Shown here: positions 52,176 through 61,790 of the stretch, in pieces | Layout: the number at the start of each line of letters is the position of its first letter | Numbering within the stretch: position 1 is the first letter of the stretch | Source of the DNA: an uncultured Muribaculaceae bacterium | GTDB lineage: Bacteria; Bacteroidota; Bacteroidia; Bacteroidales; Muribaculaceae | Reading direction: 5' to 3' | DNA: 64,000 bases | Assembly (NCBI GenBank): GCA_910587925.1 | Contig: CAJUOC010000001.1 | Span: forward strand, 95,252-159,251 | Notes under the pieces: generated by a model | What the model was told of the DNA's origin: nothing | Databases searched by the model: none | The model's input: the letters and a program-made list of their open reading frames with translations, nothing else | Translations under genes and position numbers: made by a program

Positions 52176-53026
52176 CACGCGTCTTTTTTGAGGATTAGAC
52201 AAGCCCAGCGATCGCGCTCGGTGCGGGCGGCCTCGTGCAGGCCGAGCGGCGCGGCTGCCTCGGCTATCATGGGGATGTCGTCGGTATAGAATCCGCTCAG
52301 CACCATGCGCCCGCCCGGGCGCAGGGCGCGGGCATAGGCGGCGATGTCGGCCAGGATGATATTGCGGTTGATGTTTGCCACAAGCACATCGGCGGCCCGC
52401 TCGCCGGCGAGAGCCGAGGCGTCGCCGTGCACGAGGCGTATCTCGGGGTGGCCGTTGAGGCGCACGTTCTCGACGGCATTGACGTATGCAAACTCGTCGA
52501 TTTCCACGCCGAGCACATCGGCGGCGCCGTGCATGGCGGCAAGTATGGCGAGTATGCCAGTGCCGGTACCCATGTCGATGAGGCGGAGGCCGGTCAGGTC
52601 CATGTCGAGCAGCGCGGCGGCCACCTGCGATGTGGTAGCGTGGTGGCCTGTGCCGAATGCCATCTTGGGGTCAATCACGATATCGTATGGCGCCTCGGGG
52701 ATGTCGGTATGAAATGAGCTGTGTACCACGCAGCGGCCGGCGATGACGATGGGTTGGAAATAGTGGCGCTCCCACTCGGCGTTCCAGTCGCGGCCCTCGA
52801 TGGTGGTGACTCGGCGGTCGATGGTGCAGTCGTATGGGAAGTCGGCCAGCGCCTCGTCGAGGGCGTCGGCAGAGTAAGCGGCCACCGGCACGTATGCGGT
52901 GACGCCGGTGGCGTCGGGCACAAAGCTCTCGTAGCCTATGTCGCCGAGCAGGGCGGCGATGAGGTCGGTGGCGTCCTCGCCCGGGAAGGGCTTCGGGTCG
53001 AGCCGCACTTCTACGTAGTCGTTCAT
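52175..53026 (-). CDS. prmA: Ribosomal protein L11 methyltransferase
   Basis: 283 residues. A short N-terminal substrate-recognition domain (about 1-75), then a class I SAM methyltransferase domain with KMAFGTGHHATT, LIDMGTGTGILAILAA (motif I) and DVLVANINRNII (motif IV, NxxxN). It trimethylates ribosomal protein L11. Confidence 0.92.
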   Translation of the reverse strand: MNDYVEVRLDPKPFPGEDATDLIAALLGDIGYESFVPDATGVTAYVPVAAYSADALDEALADFPYDCTIDRRVTTIEGRDWNAEWERHYFQPIVIAGRCVVHSSFHTDIPEAPYDIVIDPKMAFGTGHHATTSQVAAALLDMDLTGLRLIDMGTGTGILAILAAMHGAADVLGVEIDEFAYVNAVENVRLNGHPEIRLVHGDASALAGERAADVLVANINRNIILADIAAYARALRPGGRMVLSGFYTDDIPMIAEAAAPLGLHEAARTERDRWACLILKKDA

Positions 53027-53037
53027 ATATAATCTGT

Positions 53038-54054
53038 TTATAGAGTATCAAAAGTACGGCGGCGGCACAGATAGTAGTCTGCGAGGATATTGCGGCCGCC
53101 GCTGATGAGGTCGGTATCGGGATGGTCGGTGTATGCGCGGCGCATGCGGGCAAAGTCGCGGTGGGCGCGCCACACGGCGCCGGCATTGGCCCAGTCGAGA
53201 GTGGCGACAAATTTTGCCCACGCCAGGGTGTCGAGCAGGCGACGCCGCAGCAGGGTGCGCCGGCGGGTGGCGTCGGGCAGATTTTTGTGCAGCATCACCA
53301 GATTGTTGCGGAAGTTGAGATATGTCTTGCGCGGATTGGACGCCGGCAGCGAGCCGCCGCCGAGATGGTACACGGCCGAGGCGGGCACGGCCGCTATCTT
53401 GTAGCCCATCAGCTGAAGCCGCCAGCAGAGGTCTATTTCCTCCATATGGGCAAAGAAGTCGGGGTCGAGCCCTCCGGCGCGCAGGTAGAGGTCGGTGCGC
53501 ACCATCAGCGCGGCGCCGCTCGCCCAGAATATCTCGGCGGGGGTGTCGTACTGCCCGCGGTCGGCCTCGCATACTCCGAAGATACGTCCGCGGCAATACG
53601 GGTAGCCGTTGCGGTCGAGGTATCCGCCGCAGGCGCCGGCGTATTCAAAGCGGCCCGGCTCGCGGTGGCTGAGCAGCTTGGGCTGGCAGGCGGCGGTATC
53701 GGGGTGCGAGTCCATGTATTCCACGAGCGGAGCGAGCCAGCCGGGCGCGGGCGCCACATCGGAGTTGAGCAGCACGGTATAGGGGTAGCGGGTGGCGTCG
53801 AGGGCGAGATTGTAGCCGCGGGCAAAGCCGTGGTTGGTGTCAAAGCGCAAGGTCGCCACCGAGCCAAACTCCGCGGCAAGCACCTCCGTCGAGGCGTCGG
53901 TCGAGCCGTTGTCGGCCACTATCACGCGGCCGAGCGCGGGATCGGTATTGGCGACCACCGCCGGGAGATACTCGCGCAGCAGGCGCTCGCCGTTCCAGTT
54001 GAGTATTATCACGGCCACGCGGGGGCAGCCTTCCTTATATCTAATGTCAGACAT
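53038..54054 (-). CDS. GT2 family glycosyltransferase (rhamnosyltransferase-like)
   Basis: 338 residues. N-terminal GT-A domain with VAVIILNWNGERLLREYLPA, VIVADNGSTDAST (nucleotide-sugar Asp) and TVLLNSDVAPAPGWL (the DxD-like position is NSD), then MEEIDLCWRLQLMGYKIAA. It has the look of Rfb/WbbL-type transferases that add a deoxysugar to a surface glycan. It is likely to use the dTDP-sugar made by the same operon, but that is inference. It overlaps the acyltransferase gene by 8 bp. Confidence 0.83.
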   Translation of the reverse strand: MSDIRYKEGCPRVAVIILNWNGERLLREYLPAVVANTDPALGRVIVADNGSTDASTEVLAAEFGSVATLRFDTNHGFARGYNLALDATRYPYTVLLNSDVAPAPGWLAPLVEYMDSHPDTAACQPKLLSHREPGRFEYAGACGGYLDRNGYPYCRGRIFGVCEADRGQYDTPAEIFWASGAALMVRTDLYLRAGGLDPDFFAHMEEIDLCWRLQLMGYKIAAVPASAVYHLGGGSLPASNPRKTYLNFRNNLVMLHKNLPDATRRRTLLRRRLLDTLAWAKFVATLDWANAGAVWRAHRDFARMRRAYTDHPDTDLISGGRNILADYYLCRRRTFDTL

Positions 54055-54937
54055 CGGCGGGGAGTGTTACGGGGTGTTTCCAGCGTTTGTGGCTCCACAG
54101 CCACTGGGCCGGGTCGCGGCGGATGGTGTCTTCGAGCATACGGGTGTACATCTCGGTAAGCTCGCCGGGAGCGGTGGCGGCAGCGTCGGCGGCCATCAGG
54201 CGGGTGGTGATGCGGTAGCGGCCGCGGCCGGTGCGCTCCATATCCCAGTATACGGCGGCGGTGCCGGTCTTGCGGGCGAGGGTCTCGGTGCCGGTAATCA
54301 TCAGAGTGGGTATGCCCAGCAGGGTGGTGAGATGGCCGGGGTCGCCGTGGCTGGGATGCTGGTCGCTCATAAAGCCCGTGACCGACAGCGCCCCTGAGCG
54401 GCGTATGCGCAGCAGCTCGCGCAGGGCCGTGGCCTTGGGCAGGCTGCGCGAGCCGAAGCGGGCGCGCAGCCCGAGCATGAGCCGGTCAAACGATGCCGAG
54501 CGCAGCGGGCGGTATATCTGTGCGTAGACGGTCTTGTCTGACGGGCGATGGCGGGTGTGCAGGGTGATGCTGGGCGCCCATTCCCAGCAGAATATGTGTG
54601 CAAAGTACACGGTGACGCTGCGTCCCGAGTCGAGCAGGTCGTCTATCACGGCCGTGTCGGCAAACTCCATGCGGCGCCGCATCTGCGCGTCGGATATGTG
54701 CATCAACTTGAGGGTCTCCACCACATTGTCGGTGAAGTTGCGGTAAAAGCGGCGCTCGATGTCGCGGCGCTCGGCATCTGTCTTGTCGGGGAAGGCGCGC
54801 AGCAGATTGTCGCGCACCACCCGGCGGCGGTAGCGCACCACCCGGCCGAGCAGCAGCGCGGCCACGTCGCTCACGGCATACAGCACCCCGAGGGGCAACC
54901 ATGCCGCCGGAGTGAGCGCGACCCGCAGCAGACTCAT
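54047..54937 (-). CDS. LpxL/HtrB-like lipid A acyltransferase
   Basis: 296 residues. N-terminal membrane anchor (about 10-30), then a lysophospholipid acyltransferase fold. The catalytic HX4E motif reads AHIFCWEWAPS, and the second block is GFMSDQHPSHGDPG. The C-terminus ends WLWSHKRWKHP, typical of LpxL family members. It probably adds a secondary acyl chain to lipid A. Confidence 0.87.
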   Translation of the reverse strand: MSLLRVALTPAAWLPLGVLYAVSDVAALLLGRVVRYRRRVVRDNLLRAFPDKTDAERRDIERRFYRNFTDNVVETLKLMHISDAQMRRRMEFADTAVIDDLLDSGRSVTVYFAHIFCWEWAPSITLHTRHRPSDKTVYAQIYRPLRSASFDRLMLGLRARFGSRSLPKATALRELLRIRRSGALSVTGFMSDQHPSHGDPGHLTTLLGIPTLMITGTETLARKTGTAAVYWDMERTGRGRYRITTRLMAADAAATAPGELTEMYTRMLEDTIRRDPAQWLWSHKRWKHPVTLPADV

Positions 54938-56259
54938 GCGAGCGACCCCTCCACGGTCTCTGTGGCCGGGTCGGCGGCGCCCAGGCGCACCTCCACTATC
55001 TGATTGTCGAGCGAGGCGGGCGCATCGGGCACCTCCACGCGCAGATAATTGTCGGTAAAGCCGGCCATCGGCGCTCCCTCGCCGCGCGGATGCTCAAGCA
55101 GCACGGGGCGCACGGCCCCGCGGAAGCGGTCGGCAAAGGCCGTCCACTTGGCGTCGCTCAGCTCTATCATGGCCGCGGCGCGGCGGTGCTTGTCTTCGGC
55201 GCTCACCACATGGTCGATGCCGAGGGCGCGTGTACCGGGGCGCTCGGAGTACGGGAATACATGCAGCCGCGATATGTCGAGGCTGTCGACAAAGCGTCGC
55301 GATGCCTCAAATAGCGCGGCGGTCTCGCCGCGGGCGCCGGCGATGAGGTCGACGCCGATGAAGGCGTCGGGCATGGCGCTGCGTATACGCTCTATCTTGG
55401 AGGCAAAGAGGGCTGTGTCGTAGTGGCGGCGCATCAGGGCCAGCACTTCGTCGCTGCCGCTCTGCAGCGGGATATGGAAGTGTGGCATGAAGGCGCGCGA
55501 CGAGGCCACGAAATCGATGATTCCGTCGGTGAGCAGATTGGGCTCTATCGACGATATGCGGTAGCGGGCGATGCCCTCCACAAGGTCGAGCTCGCGTATG
55601 AGGTCGAGAAATGTATCCTCGCGACCCTTGCCGAAGTCGCCTATATTTACGCCGGTGATGACTATCTCGCGGCCTCCCTCGGCGGCGGCGCGGGCGGCCT
55701 GCTCCACGATGGAGTCGATGCTGCCCGAGCGCGAGCGGCCGCGGGCGCGCGGGATGGTGCAGTATGTACACCAGTAGTCGCAGCCATCCTGCACCTTGAG
55801 GAAGTATCGGGTACGGTCGCCGCGCGAGCACGACGGGCGGAAGTCGCGTATGTCGGCCGTGGCCGTCACCTCGCTCACCTGTGTGCGGGTGGCCATCCAG
55901 CGCTCCACAAATGCGTCGATGTCCATCTTGCGGTCGGCGCCGGCCACGACGGCCACTCCGGGCAGAGCGGCCACCTCGTCGGGCTTGAGCTGCGCGTAGC
56001 AGCCCGTGACGGCGATGGCTGCCGACGGATAGCGGCGGTGCATCGAGCGTATGGCGCGGGCACACTTGCGGTCGGCCTCGGCGGTCACGCTGCACGAGTT
56101 GACCACTATCAGGTCGGGCTCCTCGCCGCCCTCGGCCTTGGCCACTCCCAAGGCGGCGAGCCGGCCGGCGATGGTGGCTGTCTCGGCGAAGTTGAGCTTG
56201 CAGCCAAATGTATGATACATGGCGCGCAGCCCGCGCAGTGATGTATCGCAGCTGCTCAT
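54934..56259 (-). CDS. mtaB: tRNA (N6-threonylcarbamoyladenosine37-C2) methylthiotransferase
   Basis: 441 residues. N-terminal UPF0004 domain with three Cys for the auxiliary cluster ([34 protein letters not shown]). The radical SAM cluster is [21 protein letters not shown]-terminal TRAM-like domain (about 365-425) follows. It converts t6A37 to ms2t6A37. The other members of this family (MiaB, RimO) differ in the TRAM region and length; the opening best suits MtaB. Overlaps both neighbours by 4 bp. Confidence 0.88.
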   Translation of the reverse strand: MSSCDTSLRGLRAMYHTFGCKLNFAETATIAGRLAALGVAKAEGGEEPDLIVVNSCSVTAEADRKCARAIRSMHRRYPSAAIAVTGCYAQLKPDEVAALPGVAVVAGADRKMDIDAFVERWMATRTQVSEVTATADIRDFRPSCSRGDRTRYFLKVQDGCDYWCTYCTIPRARGRSRSGSIDSIVEQAARAAAEGGREIVITGVNIGDFGKGREDTFLDLIRELDLVEGIARYRISSIEPNLLTDGIIDFVASSRAFMPHFHIPLQSGSDEVLALMRRHYDTALFASKIERIRSAMPDAFIGVDLIAGARGETAALFEASRRFVDSLDISRLHVFPYSERPGTRALGIDHVVSAEDKHRRAAAMIELSDAKWTAFADRFRGAVRPVLLEHPRGEGAPMAGFTDNYLRVEVPDAPASLDNQIVEVRLGAADPATETVEGSLA

Positions 56260-57377
56260 CGCGGTATGTATTGGTTGATGATTTCCGCTATCTCGCGGGC
56301 GTCCTGCTCAGATGTACCGGGGCCGACGGGCAGGCTCAGGCATCGGCGCGCCACGCTCTCGGCCACAGGCAGCGGGCCGTGGGGTATATCGGCGTAGCAG
56401 GGCTGCTCGTGGCAGGCCGCGGGATAGTGTATGTCGGTCTCCACCCCGCAGGAGTCGAGATAGTCGCGCAGGCCGTCGCGGGTGTCGCAGAGCACCACAT
56501 ACTGGTGCCACACCATCGCCTCGCCGGCAGTGCAGTCGGGGAGGGTGACATGTGGCGATGTGATGGCCGAGTCGTAGACGGCGGCCAGGGCGCGGCGGCG
56601 CTCATTCTCGGCGGCGAGGCCGGGGAGCTTCACGGCGAGCATGGCGGCCTGGAGCGGGTCGAGGCGGCTGTTGAGACCGCGGTAGACATTGTGGTAGCGG
56701 CGGTCGCTGCCATAGTTGGCCAGGGCACGCACTGTGCGGGCCAGCCGCGCGTCGGATGTGAGCACGGCGCCGGCATCGCCCAGCGCGCCGAGATTTTTGG
56801 TGGGGTAGAAGCTCACGGCGGCGGCATGGCCGAGCGCTCCGGCGGCGCGTCCCGAGGCGGCACGGGCGCCGAGCGCCTGGGCGCAGTCCTCGACTATCTT
56901 CAGGCCGTGGCGGGTGGCCACGCGGCGCAGCTCGTCGTCGTAGCACACACGGCCGTAGAGATGCACGGTGAGTATGGCGCGGGTGCGCGGCGTCACCAGC
57001 CGCTCAAGCAGAGCGGTATCCATATTGAGCGTGGCGGGGTCGGTATCGACCGGCACGGGCCGCAGGCCGCAGTCGGTGATGGCGAGCCAGGTGGCGATGT
57101 AGGTGCCGGCCGGCACGAGCACCTCGTCGCCCGGAGCCATCTCGCCCTGCTCTATGAAAGCACGGAATATGAGGCGCAGGGCATCGAGACCGTTGGCGGT
57201 GCCCACGGCAATGGAGCCGTCGGCCATATCGCCCAGCGCTCTCTCGAATGCCTCACACTCGGGGCCGCCCACATAGCGGCCGCTGCGTATGACGCGCGCG
57301 GCGGCCTCGGCGAGGGCATCCTCTACCGGGGCATTGGTGGCTTTGAGCGACAGAAACGGATATCGGTATCGGGTCAT
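56256..57377 (-). CDS. DegT/DnrJ/EryC1/StrS-type sugar aminotransferase
   Basis: 373 residues, PLP-dependent. The PLP lysine is in [18 protein letters not shown]; also [32 protein letters not shown] and [13 protein letters not shown]. Its place next to a FdtA-like isomerase suggests it transaminates the 3-keto group of dTDP-3-keto-6-deoxyhexose to give a dTDP-3-amino-3,6-dideoxyhexose (Fuc3N or Qui3N), the FdtB/QdtB reaction. Confidence 0.87.
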   Translation of the reverse strand: MTRYRYPFLSLKATNAPVEDALAEAAARVIRSGRYVGGPECEAFERALGDMADGSIAVGTANGLDALRLIFRAFIEQGEMAPGDEVLVPAGTYIATWLAITDCGLRPVPVDTDPATLNMDTALLERLVTPRTRAILTVHLYGRVCYDDELRRVATRHGLKIVEDCAQALGARAASGRAAGALGHAAAVSFYPTKNLGALGDAGAVLTSDARLARTVRALANYGSDRRYHNVYRGLNSRLDPLQAAMLAVKLPGLAAENERRRALAAVYDSAITSPHVTLPDCTAGEAMVWHQYVVLCDTRDGLRDYLDSCGVETDIHYPAACHEQPCYADIPHGPLPVAESVARRCLSLPVGPGTSEQDAREIAEIINQYIPR

Positions 57378-57790
57378 TGATTTTTCAGATTGATGTACTC
57401 GTCGAGGTCGCGTATATAGTCGTCCTCGCGGTAAGGCTCGTCGGCCATGGTGAGGCAGATGCTGCCCGAGGCATAGTTGTCGAGCACCCGCCAGTATCCG
57501 GGCGGCAGCAGCAGGCCCTGATACGGACGGTTGAGGGTATACTCACACCAGCCGCGGCCGTCGAAAATCTTCACGCAGAAACTGCCCGCCGCGGCCACCA
57601 CCACCTCGCTGCACGAGTGATGAGCATGGCCGCCGCGCTCGGCGCCGGCAGGTATGTCGTATGTCCAGTGCACGCGCTCGATACGGAAAGGCAGACGGCC
57701 GTCGCCGTTCTCGACAAAGGTAAGGTTGCCGCGCGGGTCGTATATGCGCGGCAGGTCTATGATGCGGGGCGATTCAGATGATTTTTCCAT
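57374..57790 (-). CDS. fdtA: dTDP-6-deoxyhexose 3,4-ketoisomerase (FdtA/QdtA-like)
   Basis: 138 residues, single-cupin WxcM/FdtA family. Starts at ATG 57790 ([21 protein letters not shown]). Signature segments are [20 protein letters not shown] (metal/catalytic histidines), [18 protein letters not shown] and [19 protein letters not shown]. It isomerises dTDP-4-keto-6-deoxyglucose to the 3-keto form. Sequence alone does not let me decide between the galacto (FdtA) and gluco (QdtA) product. It overlaps rfbA by 17 bp and the aminotransferase by 4 bp. Confidence 0.8.
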   Translation of the reverse strand: MEKSSESPRIIDLPRIYDPRGNLTFVENGDGRLPFRIERVHWTYDIPAGAERGGHAHHSCSEVVVAAAGSFCVKIFDGRGWCEYTLNRPYQGLLLPPGYWRVLDNYASGSICLTMADEPYREDDYIRDLDEYINLKNQ

Positions 57791-58670
57791 CGGCGAGTCG
57801 TATGAGATATCGGCCATAGTCGGTATTGGACATCGGAGCGGCGAGCCGCCGCAGGGCATCGGCATCGATAAAGCCGCGGCGGTAGGCTATCTCCTCCAGC
57901 GCGGCCACCTTGAGACCCTGGCGCTTCTCGATGGCCTCGATGTATGCCGAGGCCTCCATGAGGGAGTCGATGGTGCCGGTGTCGAGCCAGGCAAATCCGC
58001 GGCCAAAGCACTGCACGTCGAGCAGGCCGTCGCGCATATAGCCCTCGTTGAGGGTGGTGATCTCCAGCTCGCCGCGGGCAGAGGGGCGCACGGCGGCGGC
58101 GCGGTCGGCCACGCCGGCCGGATAGAAGTAGAGGCCGGTGACGGCCTTGTCGCTGCGCGGATGCTCGGGCTTCTCGGCGATGTCGATGGCGCGGCCGTCG
58201 GCGTCGAGTGTCACCACTCCGTAGCGGCGGGGGTCGTCGACGGTATAGCCGAAGACGGTGGCGCGGCCGGCGCGCGCCGTGTCGGCCGCCCGGCGCAGCA
58301 TGGCGGTGAAGCCCTGGCCGTAGAATATATTGTCGCCCAGCACAAGGCAGGCGCAGTCGTCGCCGATAAAGTCGCGGCCGATGACAAATGCCTGGGCCAG
58401 ACCCTCGGGACGGGGCTGCTCGGCATAGCTTATGTCGATGCCCAGCGCATGGCCGTCGCCCAGCAGGCGGCGGAAGGCCGGCAGGTCGGCCGGGGTGCTT
58501 ATGAGCAGTATGTCGCGGATACCGGCCAGCATGAGCACCGACAGCGGGTAGTATACCATGGGCTTGTCGTACACGGGCAGCAGCTGCTTCGAGACGGCCA
58601 GTGTAAGCGGATAGAGCCGGGTGCCTGAGCCGCCGGCCAGGATAATGCCTTTGATTTTGGGTGTGCTCAT
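57774..58670 (-). CDS. rfbA: Glucose-1-phosphate thymidylyltransferase
   Basis: 298 residues (RmlA). Makes dTDP-glucose from dTTP and glucose-1-phosphate. N-terminal [20 protein letters not shown] with the active-site Arg, then [51 protein letters not shown] and [12 protein letters not shown]. Starts 4 bp inside rfbB. Confidence 0.96.
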   Translation of the reverse strand: MSTPKIKGIILAGGSGTRLYPLTLAVSKQLLPVYDKPMVYYPLSVLMLAGIRDILLISTPADLPAFRRLLGDGHALGIDISYAEQPRPEGLAQAFVIGRDFIGDDCACLVLGDNIFYGQGFTAMLRRAADTARAGRATVFGYTVDDPRRYGVVTLDADGRAIDIAEKPEHPRSDKAVTGLYFYPAGVADRAAAVRPSARGELEITTLNEGYMRDGLLDVQCFGRGFAWLDTGTIDSLMEASAYIEAIEKRQGLKVAALEEIAYRRGFIDADALRRLAAPMSNTDYGRYLIRLADGKII

Positions 58671-59854
58671 CTTTGGCTGTACATAGACTGGTAATACTTC
58701 ATGTAATCGCCCGAGAGTACATCGGCCACCCAGCTGTGATTGTCGAGATACCAGCGCACGGTCTTCTCTATGCCCTCGGCAAAGGGGGTGAGCGGCGCCC
58801 AGCCCAGCTCGGAGGATATGCGCGAGGGGTCGATGGCGTAGCGCAGGTCGTGGCCGGGGCGGTCGGTGACATACTCGATGAGCCCGTCGCTGATGGTATC
58901 GACCGGCACATGCATCAGGCTGCGGTACTGCGGCTCGGTCTCCATGATGCGGCGCATTATGGAGATGATGAGGCGCACGATATCGATATTGGTCTGCTCG
59001 TTGAAGCCGCCGACATTGTACACGCGGCCGGGCTCGCCGCGGCGCAGCACGGCGTCGATGGCCGCGGCGTGGTCGTCGACATAGAGCCAGTCGCGCACGT
59101 TGGAGCCGTCGCCGTAGACGGGCAGCCGGCGGCCGTGCAGGATGTTGTTGATGATGAGCGGGATGAGCTTCTCGGGAAACTGATACGGGCCGTAATTGTT
59201 GCTGCATCGGGTGACCAGCACCGGCAGGCCGTAGGTGTCGTGATACGCACGGGCTATCATATCGGCCGATGCCTTCGAAGCCGAGTATGGCGAATGGGGG
59301 CAGAGCGGAGTGTGCTCGGTAAACATCTCACTGCCGTATGTCACCGGGGCGAGCCGCCCGTCGGTGAGGGCGTGCAGCTCGGGCGACACCTCGAGGCTGC
59401 GGCCGGCGGGGATGTCCTTTGCCAGGGCGCCGTAGACCTCGTCGGTACTTATCTGCAGGAAGCGGCGGTCGGGGCGCATGCCTCCGCCGGGAAGTGCCCA
59501 GACGGCGCGGGCGGCGTCGAGGAGGGTCTGCGCGCCCAGTATATTGGTCTGCATGAACACCCCGGGGCCGGTGATGCTGCGGTCTACGTGGCTCTCGGCG
59601 GCGAAGTTGACGATATAGTGGGGGTCAAACTCCTCCAGCAGCCGCCCCACCAGGGGGCCGTCGCAGATGTCGCCGCGCACAAAGCTCACCTCGCCGCTCT
59701 CCACCTCGGGGGCGATGGTGGCGAGGTTGCCTGCATACGTCAGAGAGTCGAGCACGAGCACCGATACCTCGCCCGGATGGGTACGGAGGAGGTATTTCAC
59801 AAAGTTGGCGCCGATAAATCCTGCGCCGCCGGTCACTAAATATCGTCGGGTCAT
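58667..59854 (-). CDS. rfbB: dTDP-glucose 4,6-dehydratase
   Basis: 395 residues (RmlB), extended short-chain dehydrogenase. NAD site [18 protein letters not shown], active-site [10 protein letters not shown] (Thr-Asp-Glu), [16 protein letters not shown] (YxxxK), and [19 protein letters not shown]. It makes dTDP-4-keto-6-deoxyglucose. About 40 residues longer than the common E. coli enzyme, as in other Bacteroidales. No rmlC or rmlD is present in the window. Confidence 0.95.
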   Translation of the reverse strand: MTRRYLVTGGAGFIGANFVKYLLRTHPGEVSVLVLDSLTYAGNLATIAPEVESGEVSFVRGDICDGPLVGRLLEEFDPHYIVNFAAESHVDRSITGPGVFMQTNILGAQTLLDAARAVWALPGGGMRPDRRFLQISTDEVYGALAKDIPAGRSLEVSPELHALTDGRLAPVTYGSEMFTEHTPLCPHSPYSASKASADMIARAYHDTYGLPVLVTRCSNNYGPYQFPEKLIPLIINNILHGRRLPVYGDGSNVRDWLYVDDHAAAIDAVLRRGEPGRVYNVGGFNEQTNIDIVRLIISIMRRIMETEPQYRSLMHVPVDTISDGLIEYVTDRPGHDLRYAIDPSRISSELGWAPLTPFAEGIEKTVRWYLDNHSWVADVLSGDYMKYYQSMYSQR

Positions 59855-59894
59855 ATCAATGCACAAAGGTAGCAATAAACACTCGATAAGCGGC

Positions 59895-60383
59895 CTATTT
59901 GCCCACAAATTTGCGGGCCGGAGCGTAATCCATGCGGCGCAGCGGCAGCGATGCGGGGGCCTCGCCCTCGTAGTCGGCGCCGGTATATATGCCGGCAGCC
60001 ACCACGTCGGCGGCGGGATTGACAAAGTACACGGCATCGGCACCCGAGGCGGCGATGGCCTCGAGGGCGGCGGCGGTAGGCTGGTTTACGGTGTAGATTG
60101 TGGCGCCGGCGAGGCTCTTGCGGCGGCTCTTGTCGATGGCGGCCTGCTCGGCTGTGGTGCCGCCGGAGGGCATACCGGTCGAGCGCCAGGCGCCGTTGAG
60201 TATCACCACGGCGCCGCAGGGCTTGAGGCCTTGGTCGCGGGCGGTTTCGGCGGCGGTGACGGCCATATCCATGTACACCTCGTCGTTGGGGCTGGCCTTG
60301 TCGACGGTGGAGATTGATACCTGGGCGGCTGCGGCCAGCGAGAGCAGCGCCGCGATGGCGGAGAGGATGAGTCTGTTCATCAT
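59895..60383 (-). CDS. Secreted deaminase-fold protein lacking the catalytic residues
   Basis: 162 residues. Signal peptide (MMNRLILSAIAALLSLAAAA). The mature part follows the layout of cytidine/guanine deaminases: KPCGAVVILNGAWRSTGMPS, GGTTAEQAAIDKSRRKS in place of the HAE helix, and IYTVNQPTAAALEAI in place of the PCxxC helix. The zinc ligands (His/Cys, Cys, Cys) are replaced, so it is probably not a deaminase. Two adjacent ATGs (60383 and 60380) overlap the tilS stop; the first is chosen. Function unknown. Confidence 0.7.
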   Translation of the reverse strand: MMNRLILSAIAALLSLAAAAQVSISTVDKASPNDEVYMDMAVTAAETARDQGLKPCGAVVILNGAWRSTGMPSGGTTAEQAAIDKSRRKSLAGATIYTVNQPTAAALEAIAASGADAVYFVNPAADVVAAGIYTGADYEGEAPASLPLRRMDYAPARKFVGK

Positions 60384-61723
60384 TGCTTTATGATTTGAAG
60401 TCGTAAATATTGGCGGGTGCCGGGGCCGACGGCAAAGTGTGCCGACGCGCGCAGGCCGGGCGCCCAGATTATCTCGCCGTCGCGGGTGAGCAGCCACGCG
60501 GCGCGCTTGTCGGCCTCGCTCAGGCGGGCCTGGGCATAGATGTCGCTCACCAGACGGGTGCCTTTCATGCCGAAGGGTCGCATACGGTCGCCGCGGCGGC
60601 GGTGTCGCAGCTGCCAGCACGGCGAGCCGTCGAGCGCCGAGGCATCGAGGTACATCACCGAGGGATCTCGCTCGGGGCGGAAGTCGGTCACCGGGTGGCG
60701 CGACACGACGATGCGCACGGGCGATACCACGCCACGGGCGATATCGATGTCGATGGCCGCGTCGCCCTGCATGGCCGAGGTATCGGCTGTGGCGGGGCGC
60801 AGCATACCGTGGTCTACGGCGCGGCGATGTGTGCCCGAGCCGCCGCGAAACTCGGCCGCGCCGCCGCCGGCGGCGGCACGCAGCATATCGTCGGTCTGCG
60901 GGCGGCGGTAACCCTCGCCCCGCAGATATTCATAGAGCACGTAAGCGGCATGTGGCTCTCGGGCGAGAGCGCGCAGGTCGGTCGAGCCGTCGGGGGCGGT
61001 GTGGCGCTCCACGGCGGCACGGGCCGCATCGGCGACAAAGCTCCCGGCCTCGCGCAGGCGCTCCATCGCCGCCACCACATACTCCACGGCGCCGGGGCGC
61101 AGCTCGTCGAGCAGCGGCAGCAGGCGGTGGCGCAGACGGTTGCGGGCAAAGTCGCAGCCGGCGTTGGTCGAGTCGTCGACCCAGCTCTCGCCGAGGGCAT
61201 GTATATAGCTCTCAATCTCGGCACGCGTGCAGTCGAGCAGCGGCCGCACGACGCGGCCGCGGCGCGGTGCCATGCCGCCGAGCCCGCGCAGACCGGTGCC
61301 GCGCAGCAGGTTGAGAAAAAATGTCTCGGCCTGGTCCTCGCGGTGATGGGCCACGGCGACGGCTGCCGCCCGCTCGCGGTCGGCCAGCTCCTCAAACCAC
61401 GCATAGCGCAGCTCGCGGCACGCCATCTCGAGCGACTCGCCGGTAGAGGCGCGGCGGGCATCGACGTCGAAGTCGCGCACACAGAGGTCTACCCCGAGGC
61501 GCCCGGCCAGCGCCTCGACGTGGCGCATGTCGCGGTTTGACTCCTCGCCCCGCAAATGATAATTGCAGTGGGCAGCCACACAGCGGTATCCCAGCGCATG
61601 CAGCACACACAGCAGCGCCACCGAGTCGGCGCCGCCGCTGCACCCCACCACCACCGTGTCGCCGGGCGACAGCAGGCGGTGCCGGTCGATAAAATTTGTC
61701 ACTTTATCGGTAAATGCTCGCAT
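60380..61723 (-). CDS. tilS: tRNA(Ile)-lysidine synthetase
   Basis: 447 residues. Attaches lysine to C34 of the AUA-reading tRNA-Ile. The PP-loop ATPase motif is VVVGCSGGADSVALLCVL; also AHCNYHLRGEESNRD, AHHREDQAETFFLNLLRGTG and SWVDDSTNAGCDFARNRLRH. A C-terminal domain (about 370-445) ends in KRAAWLLTRDGEIIWAPGL. First gene of the 14-kb minus-strand operon. Its ATG lies close to the predicted transcription start. Confidence 0.95.
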   Translation of the reverse strand: MRAFTDKVTNFIDRHRLLSPGDTVVVGCSGGADSVALLCVLHALGYRCVAAHCNYHLRGEESNRDMRHVEALAGRLGVDLCVRDFDVDARRASTGESLEMACRELRYAWFEELADRERAAAVAVAHHREDQAETFFLNLLRGTGLRGLGGMAPRRGRVVRPLLDCTRAEIESYIHALGESWVDDSTNAGCDFARNRLRHRLLPLLDELRPGAVEYVVAAMERLREAGSFVADAARAAVERHTAPDGSTDLRALAREPHAAYVLYEYLRGEGYRRPQTDDMLRAAAGGGAAEFRGGSGTHRRAVDHGMLRPATADTSAMQGDAAIDIDIARGVVSPVRIVVSRHPVTDFRPERDPSVMYLDASALDGSPCWQLRHRRRGDRMRPFGMKGTRLVSDIYAQARLSEADKRAAWLLTRDGEIIWAPGLRASAHFAVGPGTRQYLRLQIIKQ

Positions 61724-61729
61724 ATGTGG

Positions 61730-61760
61730 CAAAATTAACATAAATTTGCGACATACGAAA
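61730..61760 (-). promoter_or_regulatory. Promoter of tilS and the envelope operon
   Basis: On the minus strand TTTC (61757-61760), 19 bp, TAATTTTG (61730-61737). The -7 is exact; the -33 has one mismatch. The -7 box ends 6 bp before ATG 61723, so transcripts would be almost leaderless. Confidence 0.6.
61741..61748 (+). promoter_or_regulatory. -7 element (TAAATTTG) for pyk
   Basis: An exact TAnnTTTG match 42 bp before the pyk start. A matching TTTG at -33 is missing. It lies inside the tilS promoter on the other strand. Confidence 0.45.
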
Positions 61761-61790
61761 CAAAACACATCACACGCCCGTTTACATCAC

